Source: Catillopecten margaritatus gill symbiont (GTDB taxonomy: Bacteria; Pseudomonadota; Gammaproteobacteria; PS1; Pseudothioglobaceae). From it: DNA of 64,000 nucleotides. A program made the position numbers and the translations under genes. Shown here piece by piece: positions 1-9,416 of this stretch (position 1 is the stretch's first letter; each line of letters starts with the position of its first letter). The stretch lies in the NCBI GenBank assembly GCA_037956075.1, contig CP138327.1, positions 1,116,001 through 1,180,000 of the forward strand. Reading direction: 5' to 3'. Under the pieces are notes generated by a model. The model saw only the letters and a list, made by a program, of their open reading frames with translations, did not search any database and was not told where the DNA came from.

Positions 1-72
1 AAAAATATCAATTAGAGGTGCCTGTATTTAGAATGTGAAGTCAGCTTTTATCCAATATTCGCACTCAACTCT

Positions 73-303
73 TTAATCTTGCTCCAATAAATCTGAATCA
101 TCTTGTGCCAAAATCTCAATCGCACGCTGGGCACAAGATGGTGGCACTTGCACCTTAACCCCACCTATCGCATTTGAATAAAACCATTGCATACTAACAG
201 TATGCTCGTCTGCCAATGCCACAGGAATGCCTTCGGATTCTAATTTCGCCCTAGCGATATGTGCTTCATGTGGAAAGGAAAAACTGGCAACTGTTGCTAA
301 CAT
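73..303 (-). CDS. DUF2007 family small protein
   Basis: A 76-residue protein resembling the DUF2007 (putative signal-transducing) family: an N-terminal segment of the type 'FPHEAHIARAKLESEGIPV', a central 'GGVKVQVP' strand and a C-terminal acidic tail. No catalytic residues are evident and the function is unknown. The frame is open further upstream to 345, but that would overlap the end of pyrE. I prefer the internal ATG at 303, which lies just after the pyrE stop, with a GGAG about 15 nt upstream as a rather distant ribosome-binding site. It is probably co-transcribed with pyrE. Confidence 0.75.
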   Translation of the reverse strand: MLATVASFSFPHEAHIARAKLESEGIPVALADEHTVSMQWFYSNAIGGVKVQVPPSCAQRAIEILAQDDSDLLEQD

Positions 304-313
304 TGGTATTAAA

Positions 314-952
314 TCAAACTCCGTATTGGGCTCGATAGGCTTCAATACGGTTAATTAAATCTTGATCATCGCCTTGTTTTAGATAGTCAATAATGTCTGC
401 AAGACTAATGATACTTAGCACACTCAAGCCAAAATCTTGCTCAACTTCTTGGATAGCAGAGGTGTCGCCTTTGCCTTTTTCTTGCCTGTCTAAGGCGACA
501 ATCACGCCTTTTGCAGTTGCGCCGTTTGCTGAGATGATGTCCATTGCTTCACGAATGGCTGTGCCAGCGGTAATAACATCGTCAATAATCAAAATATCGC
601 CCTCCAGTGCATGACCGACAATATCGCCACCTTCGCCGTGAGTTTTGGCTTCTTTGCGGTTAAAACTGTAAGGAATGTTTTTATTAAAACTGTCATTTAA
701 TGCCATTGCAGTTGCAGTTGCCAAGGGAATGCCTTTGTAAGCAGGGCCAAAAAGAACGGTAAAATCAATATTACTGCCTTCGATGGCCTGGGCATAAAAA
801 TTGCCTAATTTAGATAGATGTCTGCCTTGATTGAACAATCCAGCATTAAAAAAATAAGGACTAATTCGACCCGATTTAAGTTCAAATTCACCAAATTTCA
901 ACGCACCTACTTCTAAAACGAAATTAATAAAGTCTTTTTTGTAATCTTTCAT
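314..952 (-). CDS. pyrE: Orotate phosphoribosyltransferase
   Basis: Converts orotate and PRPP to orotidine 5'-phosphate in de novo pyrimidine synthesis, in the cytoplasm. The 212-residue length is normal for the family. The PRPP-binding loop '[13 protein letters not shown]' is near residue 121, and the N-terminal '[16 protein letters not shown]' is typical of the bacterial enzyme. It is divergent from xthA with only 25 bp between the start codons and probably leads a two-gene unit with the DUF2007 gene. Confidence 0.95.
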   Translation of the reverse strand: MKDYKKDFINFVLEVGALKFGEFELKSGRISPYFFNAGLFNQGRHLSKLGNFYAQAIEGSNIDFTVLFGPAYKGIPLATATAMALNDSFNKNIPYSFNRKEAKTHGEGGDIVGHALEGDILIIDDVITAGTAIREAMDIISANGATAKGVIVALDRQEKGKGDTSAIQEVEQDFGLSVLSIISLADIIDYLKQGDDQDLINRIEAYRAQYGV

Positions 953-965
953 AGTATTTAATCAG

Positions 966-977
966 TAAAATTTAAGG
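966..977 (+). promoter_or_regulatory. Possible -10 box for a near-leaderless xthA transcript
   Basis: TAAAAT at 966-971 is followed by six bases and then the xthA ATG at 978, so a start seven bases after the -10 box would fall on or next to the ATG. AAGG touches the ATG directly and is too close to work as a normal ribosome-binding site. No good -35 box is visible. Compare the same layout before tetR and gshB. Confidence 0.3.
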
Positions 978-1745
978 ATGAAAATTATAACAGTCAATGT
1001 CAACGGAATTCGAGCAGCTGAGAAAAAAGGTTTTTTTGAATGGTTAAAAAAAGAAGATGCCGATGTGGTTTGCTTGCAAGAAATCAAAGCACAAGAAGAC
1101 CAGTTAGACGAGCGATTTTATCCCAAAGAATACCACTGCTACTACCACCCTGCTGAAAAAAAAGGCTATTCTGGCACGGCAATTTTTAGCAAGAAAAAAC
1201 CAAATTCAGTCATCAAAAAAACCGATTGGGCAGATATGGATTTTGAAGGGCGCATCATTCAAGCAGATTTCGACGATTTATCCATAATTTCAATGTATAT
1301 CCATTCTGGCAGCAGCAAACAAGAGCGACAAGATTTGAAAATGGAATTTTTAACTCAGCGATTTATGCCCTACCTTAAGCAATTAAAAGTCGATAACAAA
1401 AAAGTCATTCTCTGCGGCGATGTCAACATCGTCCACCAAAAACGCGACATCAAAAACTTCAACGGCAACAAAAAACGCTCTGGCTGCCTCCCCGAAGAAC
1501 GCGCCTATCTTGATGAACTGTTTAACAAAATTGGATTCATTGACGCCTTCCGAGAAGTCAATCAAGAAGACGAACAATACACTTGGTGGAGTAACCGTGG
1601 GCAAGCATGGGCAAATAATACAGGCTGGCGGATTGATTATCAAATCCTCACGCCAAATCTTAAAGGCACGGTAAAAAGTACACATATTTATAAGGATAAA
1701 CGCTTTTCTGACCATGCCCCCCTCACAATGGACTATCAATTATGA
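978..1745 (+). CDS. xthA: Exodeoxyribonuclease III
   Basis: AP endonuclease and 3'-5' exonuclease of base excision repair. The 255-residue protein shows the exonuclease-endonuclease-phosphatase fold motifs: catalytic Glu35 in 'LQEIKAQ', 'GDVNIVH' around residue 147, and the C-terminal 'FSDHAPL' Asp-His pair. It is slightly shorter than the E. coli enzyme. The stop codon overlaps the ATG of the following FRG gene (ATGA at 1742-1745), so the two are translationally coupled. Confidence 0.93.
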   Translation: MKIITVNVNGIRAAEKKGFFEWLKKEDADVVCLQEIKAQEDQLDERFYPKEYHCYYHPAEKKGYSGTAIFSKKKPNSVIKKTDWADMDFEGRIIQADFDDLSIISMYIHSGSSKQERQDLKMEFLTQRFMPYLKQLKVDNKKVILCGDVNIVHQKRDIKNFNGNKKRSGCLPEERAYLDELFNKIGFIDAFREVNQEDEQYTWWSNRGQAWANNTGWRIDYQILTPNLKGTVKSTHIYKDKRFSDHAPLTMDYQL

Positions 1746-2563
1746 ATAATAGTATTGTTAGTAAATACATTGACAAGATCGCAAAAAAAACTGGCGACAA
1801 CAGTTATATTTATCGGGGTCAATCACAAAATTATGATGGGGACGTTACTTCAACTGCACTTAGGCGTTTTCACAAATCGGGTCGAGTCAAGCCTAGCAAA
1901 GAAGAGTATTTTGAATATCATAAAAATTTAATCAATGACGCAAAAAGTTATCATTATGGGGAAAAGTTAAATGACACCGAATTATTAATTGATTTACAGC
2001 ATTATGGTGCAGCCACAGGATTGATAGATTTTAGTGAGGATTTTTTAGTGGCACTATGGTTTGCTTGTAATAATACAGATGAAGATGGAAAAGTATTTTT
2101 TCTCAATGTTTGGTCAAATGAAGCAAAATATAAGCATTTGGAGTCTGGGTCTAATTTATTTAAAGAAGAAAAGAATTACGAAGAAAATCTTTATTACCTG
2201 CACACAAATTTCAAAAACAATAATCGTATTTTTGCTCAAAAAGGCGTTTTTATCTTTGGATATAAAGACATTAACACAGATTTAGAATCAATCACGATTA
2301 ACAAGAATGACAAACAGGGCATTCGTCAAGAATTAAAAAAATATTTTAATATTGAAGAAAAAACCTTATTTCAAGATATTTATGGCTTTGCACAGGTTAA
2401 CAACACAGAGCATAAAATTAATATTCAATCAGCATTAGATTATTTTGAAAAGGCATACGAAGAAGAAAACTCAGAAAAACAAATAAATCTTTATCAAAAA
2501 GCCATTGAAATTAAGCCTGATTATTATTGGGCTTATAACAACATGGGGATTAGAGGCTTATAA
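1742..2563 (+). CDS. FRG-domain protein, N-terminal part of a disrupted FRG-TPR gene
   Basis: Residues 15-115 resemble the FRG domain: 'YRGQ' at 24-27, then 'LLIDLQHYGAATGLIDFSEDFLVALWFACNN'-type sequence in which the histidine/tyrosine core is conserved. The domain's biochemical role is not established. From about residue 248 the protein enters a TPR unit (an 'AIEIKPDYYWAYNNMGI' helix pair), and then a scrambled repeat introduces a stop. The start overlaps the xthA stop (ATGA), so it sits seamlessly in a housekeeping operon. The original gene evidently ran on to about 3374. Whether this N-terminal part is still functional alone is unknown. Confidence 0.7.
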   Translation: MNNSIVSKYIDKIAKKTGDNSYIYRGQSQNYDGDVTSTALRRFHKSGRVKPSKEEYFEYHKNLINDAKSYHYGEKLNDTELLIDLQHYGAATGLIDFSEDFLVALWFACNNTDEDGKVFFLNVWSNEAKYKHLESGSNLFKEEKNYEENLYYLHTNFKNNNRIFAQKGVFIFGYKDINTDLESITINKNDKQGIRQELKKYFNIEEKTLFQDIYGFAQVNNTEHKINIQSALDYFEKAYEEENSEKQINLYQKAIEIKPDYYWAYNNMGIRGL

Positions 2564-3090
2564 TGAATATGCGGCATTGTTAATAAGTTAGAGCAATATC
2601 AAGAGGCTATTGATGCTTATAAAAAAGCCATTGAGATTAATCCTGATGAATATGCGGCTTATTACAACATGGGGATTGCTTATAATGAGTTTAGGTTATT
2701 GATGCTTATAAAAAAGCCATTGAGATTAATCCTGATGAATATGCGGCTTATTACAACATGGGGATTGCTTATAATAAGTTAGAGCAATATTAGCTATTGA
2801 TGCAATATCAAGAGGCTATTGATGCTTATAAAAAAGCCATTGAGATTAAGCCTGATGAAGATAGGGCTTATAACAACATGGGGATTGCTTATGGAAAGTT
2901 AGGGCAATATCAAGAGGCTATTGATGCTTATAAAAAAGCCATTGAGATTAAGCCTGATAAAGATGAGGCTTATTACAACATGGGGATTGCTCATGATAAG
3001 TTAGGGCAACATCAAGAGGCTATTGATGCTTATAAAAAAGCCATTGAGATTAAGCCTGATGAAGATGAGGCTTATACAAATTTATTCGAA
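2480..3090 (+). repeat. Tandem 102-bp TPR-coding repeats, partly scrambled
   Basis: About six copies of a 102-bp (34-codon) TPR unit encoding 'GIAYNKLEQYQEAIDAYK' and 'KAIEINPDEYAAYYNM'. Copies are nearly identical in DNA, including synonymous positions. The first three copies carry damage: an extra 24 nt with in-frame stops near 2553-2582, a net loss of about 13 nt near 2690-2700, and an extra 18 nt with an in-frame TAG near 2790. The distal copies are intact. Slippage or unequal recombination between copies would explain both the identity and the damage. Confidence 0.85.
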
Positions 3091-3374
3091 TTACGACTCA
3101 CTCAAGGGCAGGAATTTGATCAAAAACTCATCAATTCATTTAAAGAAAATTGTAAAAACAATCAAGGTGCGATGATGAAATTTAATATGCTCAATATTTT
3201 CAAAACAATCGATGCCAGCCATGCGCCTGATAATTGGCAAAATGAGTTTAAAAATAAACACCAAGGTGTTACTTTTGAAGTTTTTCTTGGAAGGAAATTA
3301 GAAAATGGATTGATACTAAACCTGATAAACAAGCATTACAAGCGGCACTCACTTTTTTCGAGACTTTTAATTAA
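2564..3374 (+). pseudogene. Decayed TPR half of the FRG-TPR gene
   Basis: This stretch continues the upstream FRG gene. An ORF from 2797 reads three clean TPR units followed by a unique tail, but runs out of the natural frame at a T5 tract (3281-3285). Shifting one base there gives a tail reading 'SWKEIRKWIDTKPDKQALQA' and onward, ending in TAA at 3372-3374, which overlaps the trmB start (TAATG). Read without the shift, the ORF ends at 3453 inside trmB. At least four lesions separate the FRG start from the natural stop, so the full-length product is not made from this sequence unless frameshifting occurs. Confidence 0.75.
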
Positions 3375-4054
3375 TGACTGCTTTACGAAAAATTCAAAGT
3401 TTTGTGCGTCGTTCTGGACGGTTAACACTGTCGCAAAAAAGAGGGTTAACTGAACTGTGGGCAGATTATTCGATTGAGTCGAAAAGAGTGATTAATTTTG
3501 AGACAATTTTTGGCAATGATAATCCCGTAGTTTTAGAGATTGGGTTTGGAAATGGCGATACGCTGGTGCAGATGGCACAGGAAAATCCACAGTTAAATTA
3601 TGTAGGAATTGAGGTTTATGAAGCAGGGATTGGGCGGTTGATTAGTGGGGCGCATAGTAAAGGATTGACGAATTTAAAGGTATTGAAAGGCGATGCGGTT
3701 GCGTTTTTGACTGATAATATTGCGGACAATTCTTTGAGTAAGGTGCAGTTATTTTTTCCCGACCCTTGGCATAAAAAAAAGCATCATAAACGCCGAATTG
3801 TGCAGCAGAGTTTTTTAGATTTACTCTCGGTAAAGTTGCGAAACGGTGCGAAATTTCATTTGGCGACGGACTGGGCGCATTATGCCGAACAGATGATGGA
3901 AATGCTGGAAGAAAATAAACACTTTAAAAACACGCAACCTGCCCATATCTATACACCAAGACCAGATTTTAGGCCGTTGAGCAAGTTCGAAAAACGCGGA
4001 CATCGGCTGGGGCATGGGGTTTGGGATTTAATTTTTATTAACGAGAAGTCATAA
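3374..4054 (+). CDS. trmB: tRNA (guanine-N7-)-methyltransferase
   Basis: Makes m7G46 in the variable loop of tRNAs, using S-adenosylmethionine. The 226-residue protein has the SAM motif 'VLEIGFGNGDTLV' near residue 54 and the family signature 'FPDPWHKKKHHKRR' near residue 126. The start overlaps the TAA of the FRG-TPR remnant (TAATG), and its own TAA overlaps the next ATG in the same way, so it is translated as part of an xthA-trmB-fxsA-folC unit. Confidence 0.93.
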   Translation: MTALRKIQSFVRRSGRLTLSQKRGLTELWADYSIESKRVINFETIFGNDNPVVLEIGFGNGDTLVQMAQENPQLNYVGIEVYEAGIGRLISGAHSKGLTNLKVLKGDAVAFLTDNIADNSLSKVQLFFPDPWHKKKHHKRRIVQQSFLDLLSVKLRNGAKFHLATDWAHYAEQMMEMLEENKHFKNTQPAHIYTPRPDFRPLSKFEKRGHRLGHGVWDLIFINEKS

Positions 4055-4494
4055 TGTTATTTTTAATTTTTGTTGTATCAACCACTTTGGAATTAATGGT
4101 GCTGATTGAAGTCGGTGGCTCGATTGGCACGGGTAATACGATTTTACTGATTATTCTCACGGCTTTTGTGGGGTCTTATTTGTTGAAACAGCAAGGGCTT
4201 TCTACCTTGCAAAAAGTGCAACAGGCACAGATGCAAGGCAACAATCCTTCGTTTGAAATGTTAGAAGGTGTGGTCATTATGGTGTCGGGGATTTTGCTTT
4301 TAACCCCTGGATTTATTACCGATAGCATTGGATTGTTGGGGTTGATGCCTTGGACTCGGGCGTTTTTTTTGAAGCATTTTTTAGAGAAAAATGTAAATCG
4401 AGTTTTTACCACGACGCACACGCACAGAACGCAACAAAATCAAAGGACAATGAAAGACGATAAAACCATTGAAGGTGAGTTTTGGGAAGAGTAA
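4054..4494 (+). CDS. fxsA: FxsA family membrane protein
   Basis: Small inner-membrane protein of the FxsA family. In E. coli overexpression relieves exclusion of phage T7 by the F plasmid; the normal role is unknown. The 146 residues contain hydrophobic segments at about 1-22, 25-45 and 72-95 and a polar C-terminal tail. The 'VLIEVGGSIGTGNTILLIILTA' and 'GVVIMVSGILLLTPGFITD' regions are typical. It begins on the trmB stop (TAATG) and overlaps folC by 13 nt. Confidence 0.88.
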   Translation: MLFLIFVVSTTLELMVLIEVGGSIGTGNTILLIILTAFVGSYLLKQQGLSTLQKVQQAQMQGNNPSFEMLEGVVIMVSGILLLTPGFITDSIGLLGLMPWTRAFFLKHFLEKNVNRVFTTTHTHRTQQNQRTMKDDKTIEGEFWEE

Positions 4495-5660
4495 AAACAC
4501 TCAATGAATGGTTAGATTACCAAGAAAATCTACACACGAAAGAAATTGATTTAGGTTTAAATCGCATTCAAAAAGTTTACAAATCCTTATTTCCAAATGG
4601 GGTTGATTTTAAAGTGATTACCGTTGCTGGCACGAATGGCAAAGGCTCTACCATCGCTTTTATTGATAGCATTTATCGACAAACAACACTCAAAATTGGC
4701 ACTTTTACTTCGCCGCATATTAATCATTACAACGAACGATTTACCGTTAATGGCGTGCAAGTGAACGATGCACAAATTTGCACGGCATTTGAGAAAATTG
4801 AACAAGCGAGAGAAGGTATTTCTTTAACTTATTTTGAGTTTTCCACTTTGGCAGCGTTGCTGATTTTTACCCACGAAAAAGTAGCCATTGCCGTGTTAGA
4901 AATTGGCTTAGGTGGTCGTTTAGATTCAGTCAATGTGGTGGATAGCGATGTAGCCGTCATTAGTAGTATTGACATTGACCACACGGATTATTTAGGCACT
5001 ACTCGTGAAGCCATCGGTTTTGAAAAAGCAGGGATTATGCGTGCAAATATTCCTTGTGTTTGTGGTGATATAAATCCGCCGAAAACGATTGCCGAATATG
5101 CTCAGAAAATTGGGGCTGTGTTGAGTTTTATTGATGCACCTTATCTTGGTGAGATTAATTTGCAGGGTGAGCATCAAAAACGCAATGCAGCGTTGGCAGT
5201 TACAGCGGTCAATCAATTACACACCTTGTCCAATAATCAAATTTCCGTAGGGGTTGCAAATGCTGAATTGACAGGTCGTTTTCAAACCAAAAAAGTGGGG
5301 GGTAAAACCATTGTATTGGATGTCGCCCACAATCCTGCGGCGGTTCAAGTATTGGCTGACACGCTCAAAAATGACAAACAATCAACAATTGCAATTTTTT
5401 CTGCCTTGGAAGACAAAAATATCGAAAAAATGATTAATATTATTTCTCCACAAATTGACGAATGGTTATTGATTCCACTCGATGTAGGGCGTGCAATTTC
5501 TATGAAAAATTTAACACAGAAGTTTGATTTATCAGATAAAGTAAGGGTTTGCGACGATATGGAATCTGCTATTTATCAAGCATTGAACAAAAAAAATGCA
5601 CAACGCATTGTGATTTTTGGTTCTTTTTATGTTGTTACCAATGCACTCAAAATCTTGTAA
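4482..5660 (+). CDS. folC: Dihydrofolate synthase / folylpolyglutamate synthase
   Basis: ATP-dependent Mur-ligase-family enzyme adding glutamate to dihydropteroate and folates. It is 392 residues long with P-loop 'VAGTNGKGST' near residue 48, 'EIGLGGRLDSVN' near 142 and 'DVAHNPAA' near 283. The start is TTG at 4482 with AAGGT five bases upstream; there is no ATG in a better place. The gene order folC-cvpA-purF is the classical gammaproteobacterial one, lacking the dedD usually found between folC and cvpA. Confidence 0.92.
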   Translation: MGRVKTLNEWLDYQENLHTKEIDLGLNRIQKVYKSLFPNGVDFKVITVAGTNGKGSTIAFIDSIYRQTTLKIGTFTSPHINHYNERFTVNGVQVNDAQICTAFEKIEQAREGISLTYFEFSTLAALLIFTHEKVAIAVLEIGLGGRLDSVNVVDSDVAVISSIDIDHTDYLGTTREAIGFEKAGIMRANIPCVCGDINPPKTIAEYAQKIGAVLSFIDAPYLGEINLQGEHQKRNAALAVTAVNQLHTLSNNQISVGVANAELTGRFQTKKVGGKTIVLDVAHNPAAVQVLADTLKNDKQSTIAIFSALEDKNIEKMINIISPQIDEWLLIPLDVGRAISMKNLTQKFDLSDKVRVCDDMESAIYQALNKKNAQRIVIFGSFYVVTNALKIL

Positions 5661-5697
5661 AATTAACCTTTAATAATGAGAATAATTAAAAATAATC

Positions 5698-6543
5698 ATG
5701 AGTGAGTTTTTTGCAAATATTGGGAGCTTTATCGCACAAATACACTGGTCAGCCTGGGTTTCTACGGTTATTTTCATTGGTTTTGGTGTGCGTGGTTTTG
5801 CTCGTGGCATGGCAAAAGAATTAATTGGACTAGGTTTTTTAATACTTTCCTTTGTTGTTGCTTGGTTGCTTTATAGTCCTTTATCTATTCACACATCAAT
5901 TACCTGGATGTTATTATCTGCACAATCCAATATGGCAATTGCATTTGGCGTTATCTTTGTTGTGATGCAAGTAGCCAAAATGATACTATATAGAATAATA
6001 GCAGTAGCATCAGAAATCACCAACCCTTGCATCTTAAATAAATCTTTCTTAGTGGGCTTTTTATTAATTGCGACTGCTGTATTTAATTATTACATTGATG
6101 TGATTTTTAATTTCAATGTTGTGGAAACTGTGATTACCGCTGGTTTCTTACACTCTAGTTTATCTTTTGCTGTTATATTTTTTGCTGCTATCGGGCTGTT
6201 CGTTACTTTTTTCAAGCTACTCAATATTTCCATCAGCACTTCGTCTCCTTGTTTGTTAGGCTCTTTCATTCAAGCCATCTTGAATATACTAAGCGCCCTA
6301 GATGATAAACTTAATGCAACCAATATTATTGGCAAAAACAACCAAATATTTGGTTCGATTGTTGGGTTAGCAAAGGGCTTTGCATTTATCATTGTGATGA
6401 TTTTAATACTGCAAAGTATTAATATTGTATCACAGGAATATTACTGGGTTGAATCCGAAAGCTCACTAAGGGTATTCCAAGATGTGGCTTCAAATATTAA
6501 GCCCGAGTTGTCAAAATACTTATTATTTATCAAAAACGATTAG
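5698..6543 (+). CDS. cvpA: CvpA family membrane protein, enlarged
   Basis: Inner-membrane protein of the CvpA family, named for colicin V production and often found with purF. The N-terminal 'RGFARGMAKELIGLGFLI' and the C-terminal 'GSIVGLAKGFAFIIVMILIL' followed by an amphipathic tail match the two ends of CvpA. At 281 residues it is over 100 residues longer than usual: a hydrophobic middle block (about residues 85-190, perhaps three extra membrane spans) separates the conserved halves. Its position directly before purF supports the call. Confidence 0.8.
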   Translation: MSEFFANIGSFIAQIHWSAWVSTVIFIGFGVRGFARGMAKELIGLGFLILSFVVAWLLYSPLSIHTSITWMLLSAQSNMAIAFGVIFVVMQVAKMILYRIIAVASEITNPCILNKSFLVGFLLIATAVFNYYIDVIFNFNVVETVITAGFLHSSLSFAVIFFAAIGLFVTFFKLLNISISTSSPCLLGSFIQAILNILSALDDKLNATNIIGKNNQIFGSIVGLAKGFAFIIVMILILQSINIVSQEYYWVESESSLRVFQDVASNIKPELSKYLLFIKND

Positions 6544-6553
6544 GAAGTAACTT

Positions 6554-8065
6554 ATGTGCGGCATTGTTGGCATTTTATCCACTACTAAAAAAGACACAGC
6601 GCTTTATATCTACGATGCACTGACCATCATTCAACACCGCGGACAAGATGCAGCAGGCATTGTTACCTCACATAAAGGGCGTTTTTATATGCGCAAGTCA
6701 AATGGCTTGGTGCGAAATGCGTTTAGACCCAAACATATGGAAGGGTTGCTGGGTGATATGGGCATCGGACATGTGCGTTATCCAACAGCAGGCAGCTCCT
6801 CAGGGGCAGAAGCACAACCTTTTTATGTAAATTCCCCTTATGGCATCGCCTTTGCCCATAACGGCAACCTGACTAATACTGAAGAATTATCAAAAGCATT
6901 GTTTGAGCAAGATTTGCGTCACATTAACACCAACTCTGATTCTGAAATTTTGCTCAATGTATTTGCAGGAGAATTGGCAAAATTAGAAAAACAGCGCATT
7001 AATGAAAAGGACATTTTCACCTCAATTACCCAAACTCACAAACGAGTACGGGGTGCTTACGCAGCCATCGGCATGATTCCAGGCTATGGCATTTTTGGCT
7101 TCCGTGACCCAAATGGCATCCGCCCACTTATCTTAGGCAAGCGCACTACACATGGTGGTACTAAATATATGCTCGCCTCGGAAAGCGTAGCATTAACAGC
7201 CCTAGGTTATGAGGTATCCCGAGATATTGCACCAGGTGAAGGCATAGTAATTGACAGAAAAGGCAATGTCTTTACCCAACAATGTTCAAACAACGCCCAG
7301 TACTCGCCTTGTATTTTTGAATTTGTTTATTTTGCCCGTCCAGATTCAGTCATCGACAATATTTCTGTTTATAAATCACGCTTAAGAATGGGTGAAAAAT
7401 TAGCCGAAAAAATTCAAAATGAATGGGAAGAAAAAATTGATGTAGTCATTCCAATCCCAGACACTTCACGGGTAGCAGCACTTCAACTAGCACAAAAATT
7501 AGGCGTGAAATATTCCGAAGGTTTAATCAAAAATCGCTACATTGCCCGCACTTTTATTATGCCCGGGCAAAAACAACGCAAAAAATCAGTGCGTCAAAAA
7601 CTCAGCGCCATCGAACTTGAATTTAAAGGCAGAAATGTCTTATTAGTTGATGACTCCATCGTCCGTGGCACTACCAGCCAGCAAATCGTGCAAATGGCAC
7701 GCGATGCCGGCGCCAAAAATGTATTTTTTGCCTCAGCCGCCCCCGCCGTTCGCTACCCCAATGTTTACGGTATTGATATGGCAAGTGACAAAGAGTTTAT
7801 TGCACACGATAAAACCACCGAACAAGTGTGTGAAGCAATCGGCGCAGATAAATTAATTTATCAAAACTTAGACGATTTAATTTGGTGCGTTCAACAAGGC
7901 AATCCAAACATCAAAACTTTCGACAATTCTTGTTTTGACGGCAAATATGTGACCGGCGACATTGACAAAAACTATTTACAAGGCATTGAAGATTTACGCT
8001 CTGATACTGCTAAGCAAGAAAATACCAACGAAAGCTCAGAATTAATATGTAACGATGTAGAATAA
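6554..8065 (+). CDS. purF: Amidophosphoribosyltransferase
   Basis: First committed enzyme of purine synthesis, making phosphoribosylamine from PRPP and glutamine. The 503-residue protein begins 'MCGIVGI', giving the N-terminal nucleophile Cys2 after Met removal. '[10 protein letters not shown]' belongs to the glutaminase domain, and the PRPP loop '[13 protein letters not shown]' is near residue 361. It follows cvpA by 10 nt. The usual neighbour metZ has been pushed 1.5 kb away by an island. Confidence 0.96.
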   Translation: MCGIVGILSTTKKDTALYIYDALTIIQHRGQDAAGIVTSHKGRFYMRKSNGLVRNAFRPKHMEGLLGDMGIGHVRYPTAGSSSGAEAQPFYVNSPYGIAFAHNGNLTNTEELSKALFEQDLRHINTNSDSEILLNVFAGELAKLEKQRINEKDIFTSITQTHKRVRGAYAAIGMIPGYGIFGFRDPNGIRPLILGKRTTHGGTKYMLASESVALTALGYEVSRDIAPGEGIVIDRKGNVFTQQCSNNAQYSPCIFEFVYFARPDSVIDNISVYKSRLRMGEKLAEKIQNEWEEKIDVVIPIPDTSRVAALQLAQKLGVKYSEGLIKNRYIARTFIMPGQKQRKKSVRQKLSAIELEFKGRNVLLVDDSIVRGTTSQQIVQMARDAGAKNVFFASAAPAVRYPNVYGIDMASDKEFIAHDKTTEQVCEAIGADKLIYQNLDDLIWCVQQGNPNIKTFDNSCFDGKYVTGDIDKNYLQGIEDLRSDTAKQENTNESSELICNDVE

Positions 8066-8069
8066 TTTT

Positions 8070-8210
8070 ATGCCAAAAATCAAGGATATTCCAAAAGTTG
8101 ACCGCCCTAGAGAGAAACTACTCAAAAAAGAACACAGCAGTTTTTTTACTGGGCTTCCTTGTCAATCTTTTTTCAAAGGCAATTATTACAAAGACTCTGA
8201 GGTGAAATAA
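8070..8210 (+). pseudogene. Short ORF with a RadC-like N-terminus, probable remnant
   Basis: A 46-codon ORF. Its first 20 residues, 'MPKIKDIPKVDRPREKLLKK', resemble the start of RadC (compare the family pattern of PREKLL followed by a small residue run), but the rest does not continue as RadC and no JAMM motif follows. I read it as a 5' fragment of radC left by a deletion or insertion, possibly still translated. Its TAA overlaps the next ATG (TAATG at 8208-8212). An independent small protein is the alternative. Confidence 0.45.
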
Positions 8211-8710
8211 TGGATAATTTGGTAGAACCCTTAGATTACACAACAGCTGATATTTCCAAAATTATTAAAAAAGAGGCAAAATTAAATAAATGGGAAGCGA
8301 TTAAATTTGATTTGAATGTTATCACAGACAGCCTTGATGACTTAAATTTTGTAATTGACACTTATGTATGTTTATCAGATACCGTCATCGAGATTATGGC
8401 AAGTATGTGGCAGGATTTTGAACACAAGGGAATATACAGGACATTAAATATCACTGTTGATAGCAAAAAAATCTTAGACACTATCAGAGATGAGTTGGTG
8501 AAAATAGATATTGATTGCTATTTGTTTGGCGATATAGCGAATGATTGTAATGGTTATGTTTTTATGCGAGTTCAGTTTGACCACGACAATCCAATACATT
8601 TAAGAAAATTAAAGGCGTTAAGAATTATTGATGAAATATCAAAAAATAACTTTGATATAATTGAATTTAATTTACCTAATGAAGATTGGAACGAGGAGGG
8701 CTGGCTTTGA
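8210..8710 (+). CDS. Hypothetical protein in purF-metZ island
   Basis: A 166-residue, soluble, acidic protein that I do not recognise. It has no signal peptide, membrane segment or known motif; the sequence alternates predicted strands and helices ('LNITVDSKKILDTIRDELVKI', 'GYVFMRVQFDHDNPIHLRKL'). It is coupled to the ORF before it (TAATG) and the gene after it (stop overlaps a TTG start, with AGGAGG inside its own 3' end). It is probably a partner of the downstream DUF3883 gene. Confidence 0.65.
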   Translation: MDNLVEPLDYTTADISKIIKKEAKLNKWEAIKFDLNVITDSLDDLNFVIDTYVCLSDTVIEIMASMWQDFEHKGIYRTLNITVDSKKILDTIRDELVKIDIDCYLFGDIANDCNGYVFMRVQFDHDNPIHLRKLKALRIIDEISKNNFDIIEFNLPNEDWNEEGWL

Positions 8711-8997
8711 AAAGGGTTGAGAAATTAGGTGGTATTTTAAAAAGCAGATATGATGACGCCCTACGAGGCGAGAAAGTTACACAAATTTACTTATTTTCTA
8801 TTATTTATGCAGAAGAAATACGACAAAATCACTATCGTATTTCAGAAATTGTTAAGCACTCAACTATTAGTCAGTCTTATGAAACTGAGATATCTAAAGG
8901 TATAAAACTAGCAAAATATGTAGAAATTGACAGTAATAACAATCCGTTAAATGCAAGCCAGATGTTGTTGAAAAATTTGATTTACAAAATATCATAA
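8707..8997 (+). CDS. N-terminal fragment of frameshifted DUF3883-type protein
   Basis: Start chosen at TTG 8707: an excellent AGGAGG lies seven bases upstream and the TTG overlaps the TGA of the preceding gene (TTGA). About 85 residues of helical, unrecognised sequence follow. After the 'IDSNNNPLNASQ' stretch the frame drifts into an early stop at 8997, while the reading frame used downstream opens at about 8958 with a continuous, better-looking sequence. I therefore read 8707-9416 as one gene broken by a one-base change near 8957-8970. Confidence 0.6.
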   Translation: MKRVEKLGGILKSRYDDALRGEKVTQIYLFSIIYAEEIRQNHYRISEIVKHSTISQSYETEISKGIKLAKYVEIDSNNNPLNASQMLLKNLIYKIS

Positions 8998-9053
8998 ATG
9001 GAATTAACAAGCCAATTATAAAATCGAAATTTAAAAAATTACAAGAGACAGGA

Positions 9054-9416
9054 TTGCAAGCTGAAACTTTTTTTGTCAATAACTACGAGGACATTGACCG
9101 ATTCAAAGGTGGAAAATTACAAGATGCTAGGCTTTTTGGCGATGGTTATGATTTTCAAGTAGATGTTGATAGCGGATTTTATTTAGCAGAAATTAAAGGC
9201 ATTGTAAAAAGTAAGGGGAAATTTAGATTAACTGAAAATGAATATCAAAAAGCAGCAGAGTATAAAAACGATTATATTATTACGATAGTATTAAATCTAG
9301 GTAGAAAACCTAAATTTTTAACAATAGAAAATCCGCTTAAAAACTTACAATTTAAGAAGAAAGAAGTTAGTGCTAAAGTTACAACAGAGTATCATTTGAT
9401 TGGTAATATTAATTGA
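9054..9416 (+). CDS. DUF3883 domain, C-terminal fragment of frameshifted gene
   Basis: The sequence resembles DUF3883, a domain often attached to restriction or helicase proteins and thought related to PD-(D/E)XK nucleases. 'GDGYDFQV' is followed by 'FYLAEIKG' (E-x-K) and 'FRLTENEYQKAAEYKNDYII'. Homologous-looking sequence extends upstream of the nominal TTG 9054 to about 8958 in the same frame, so this is the C-terminal part of the gene starting at 8707. It is followed by about 120 nt of AT-rich DNA before metZ. Confidence 0.65.
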   Translation: MQAETFFVNNYEDIDRFKGGKLQDARLFGDGYDFQVDVDSGFYLAEIKGIVKSKGKFRLTENEYQKAAEYKNDYIITIVLNLGRKPKFLTIENPLKNLQFKKKEVSAKVTTEYHLIGNIN

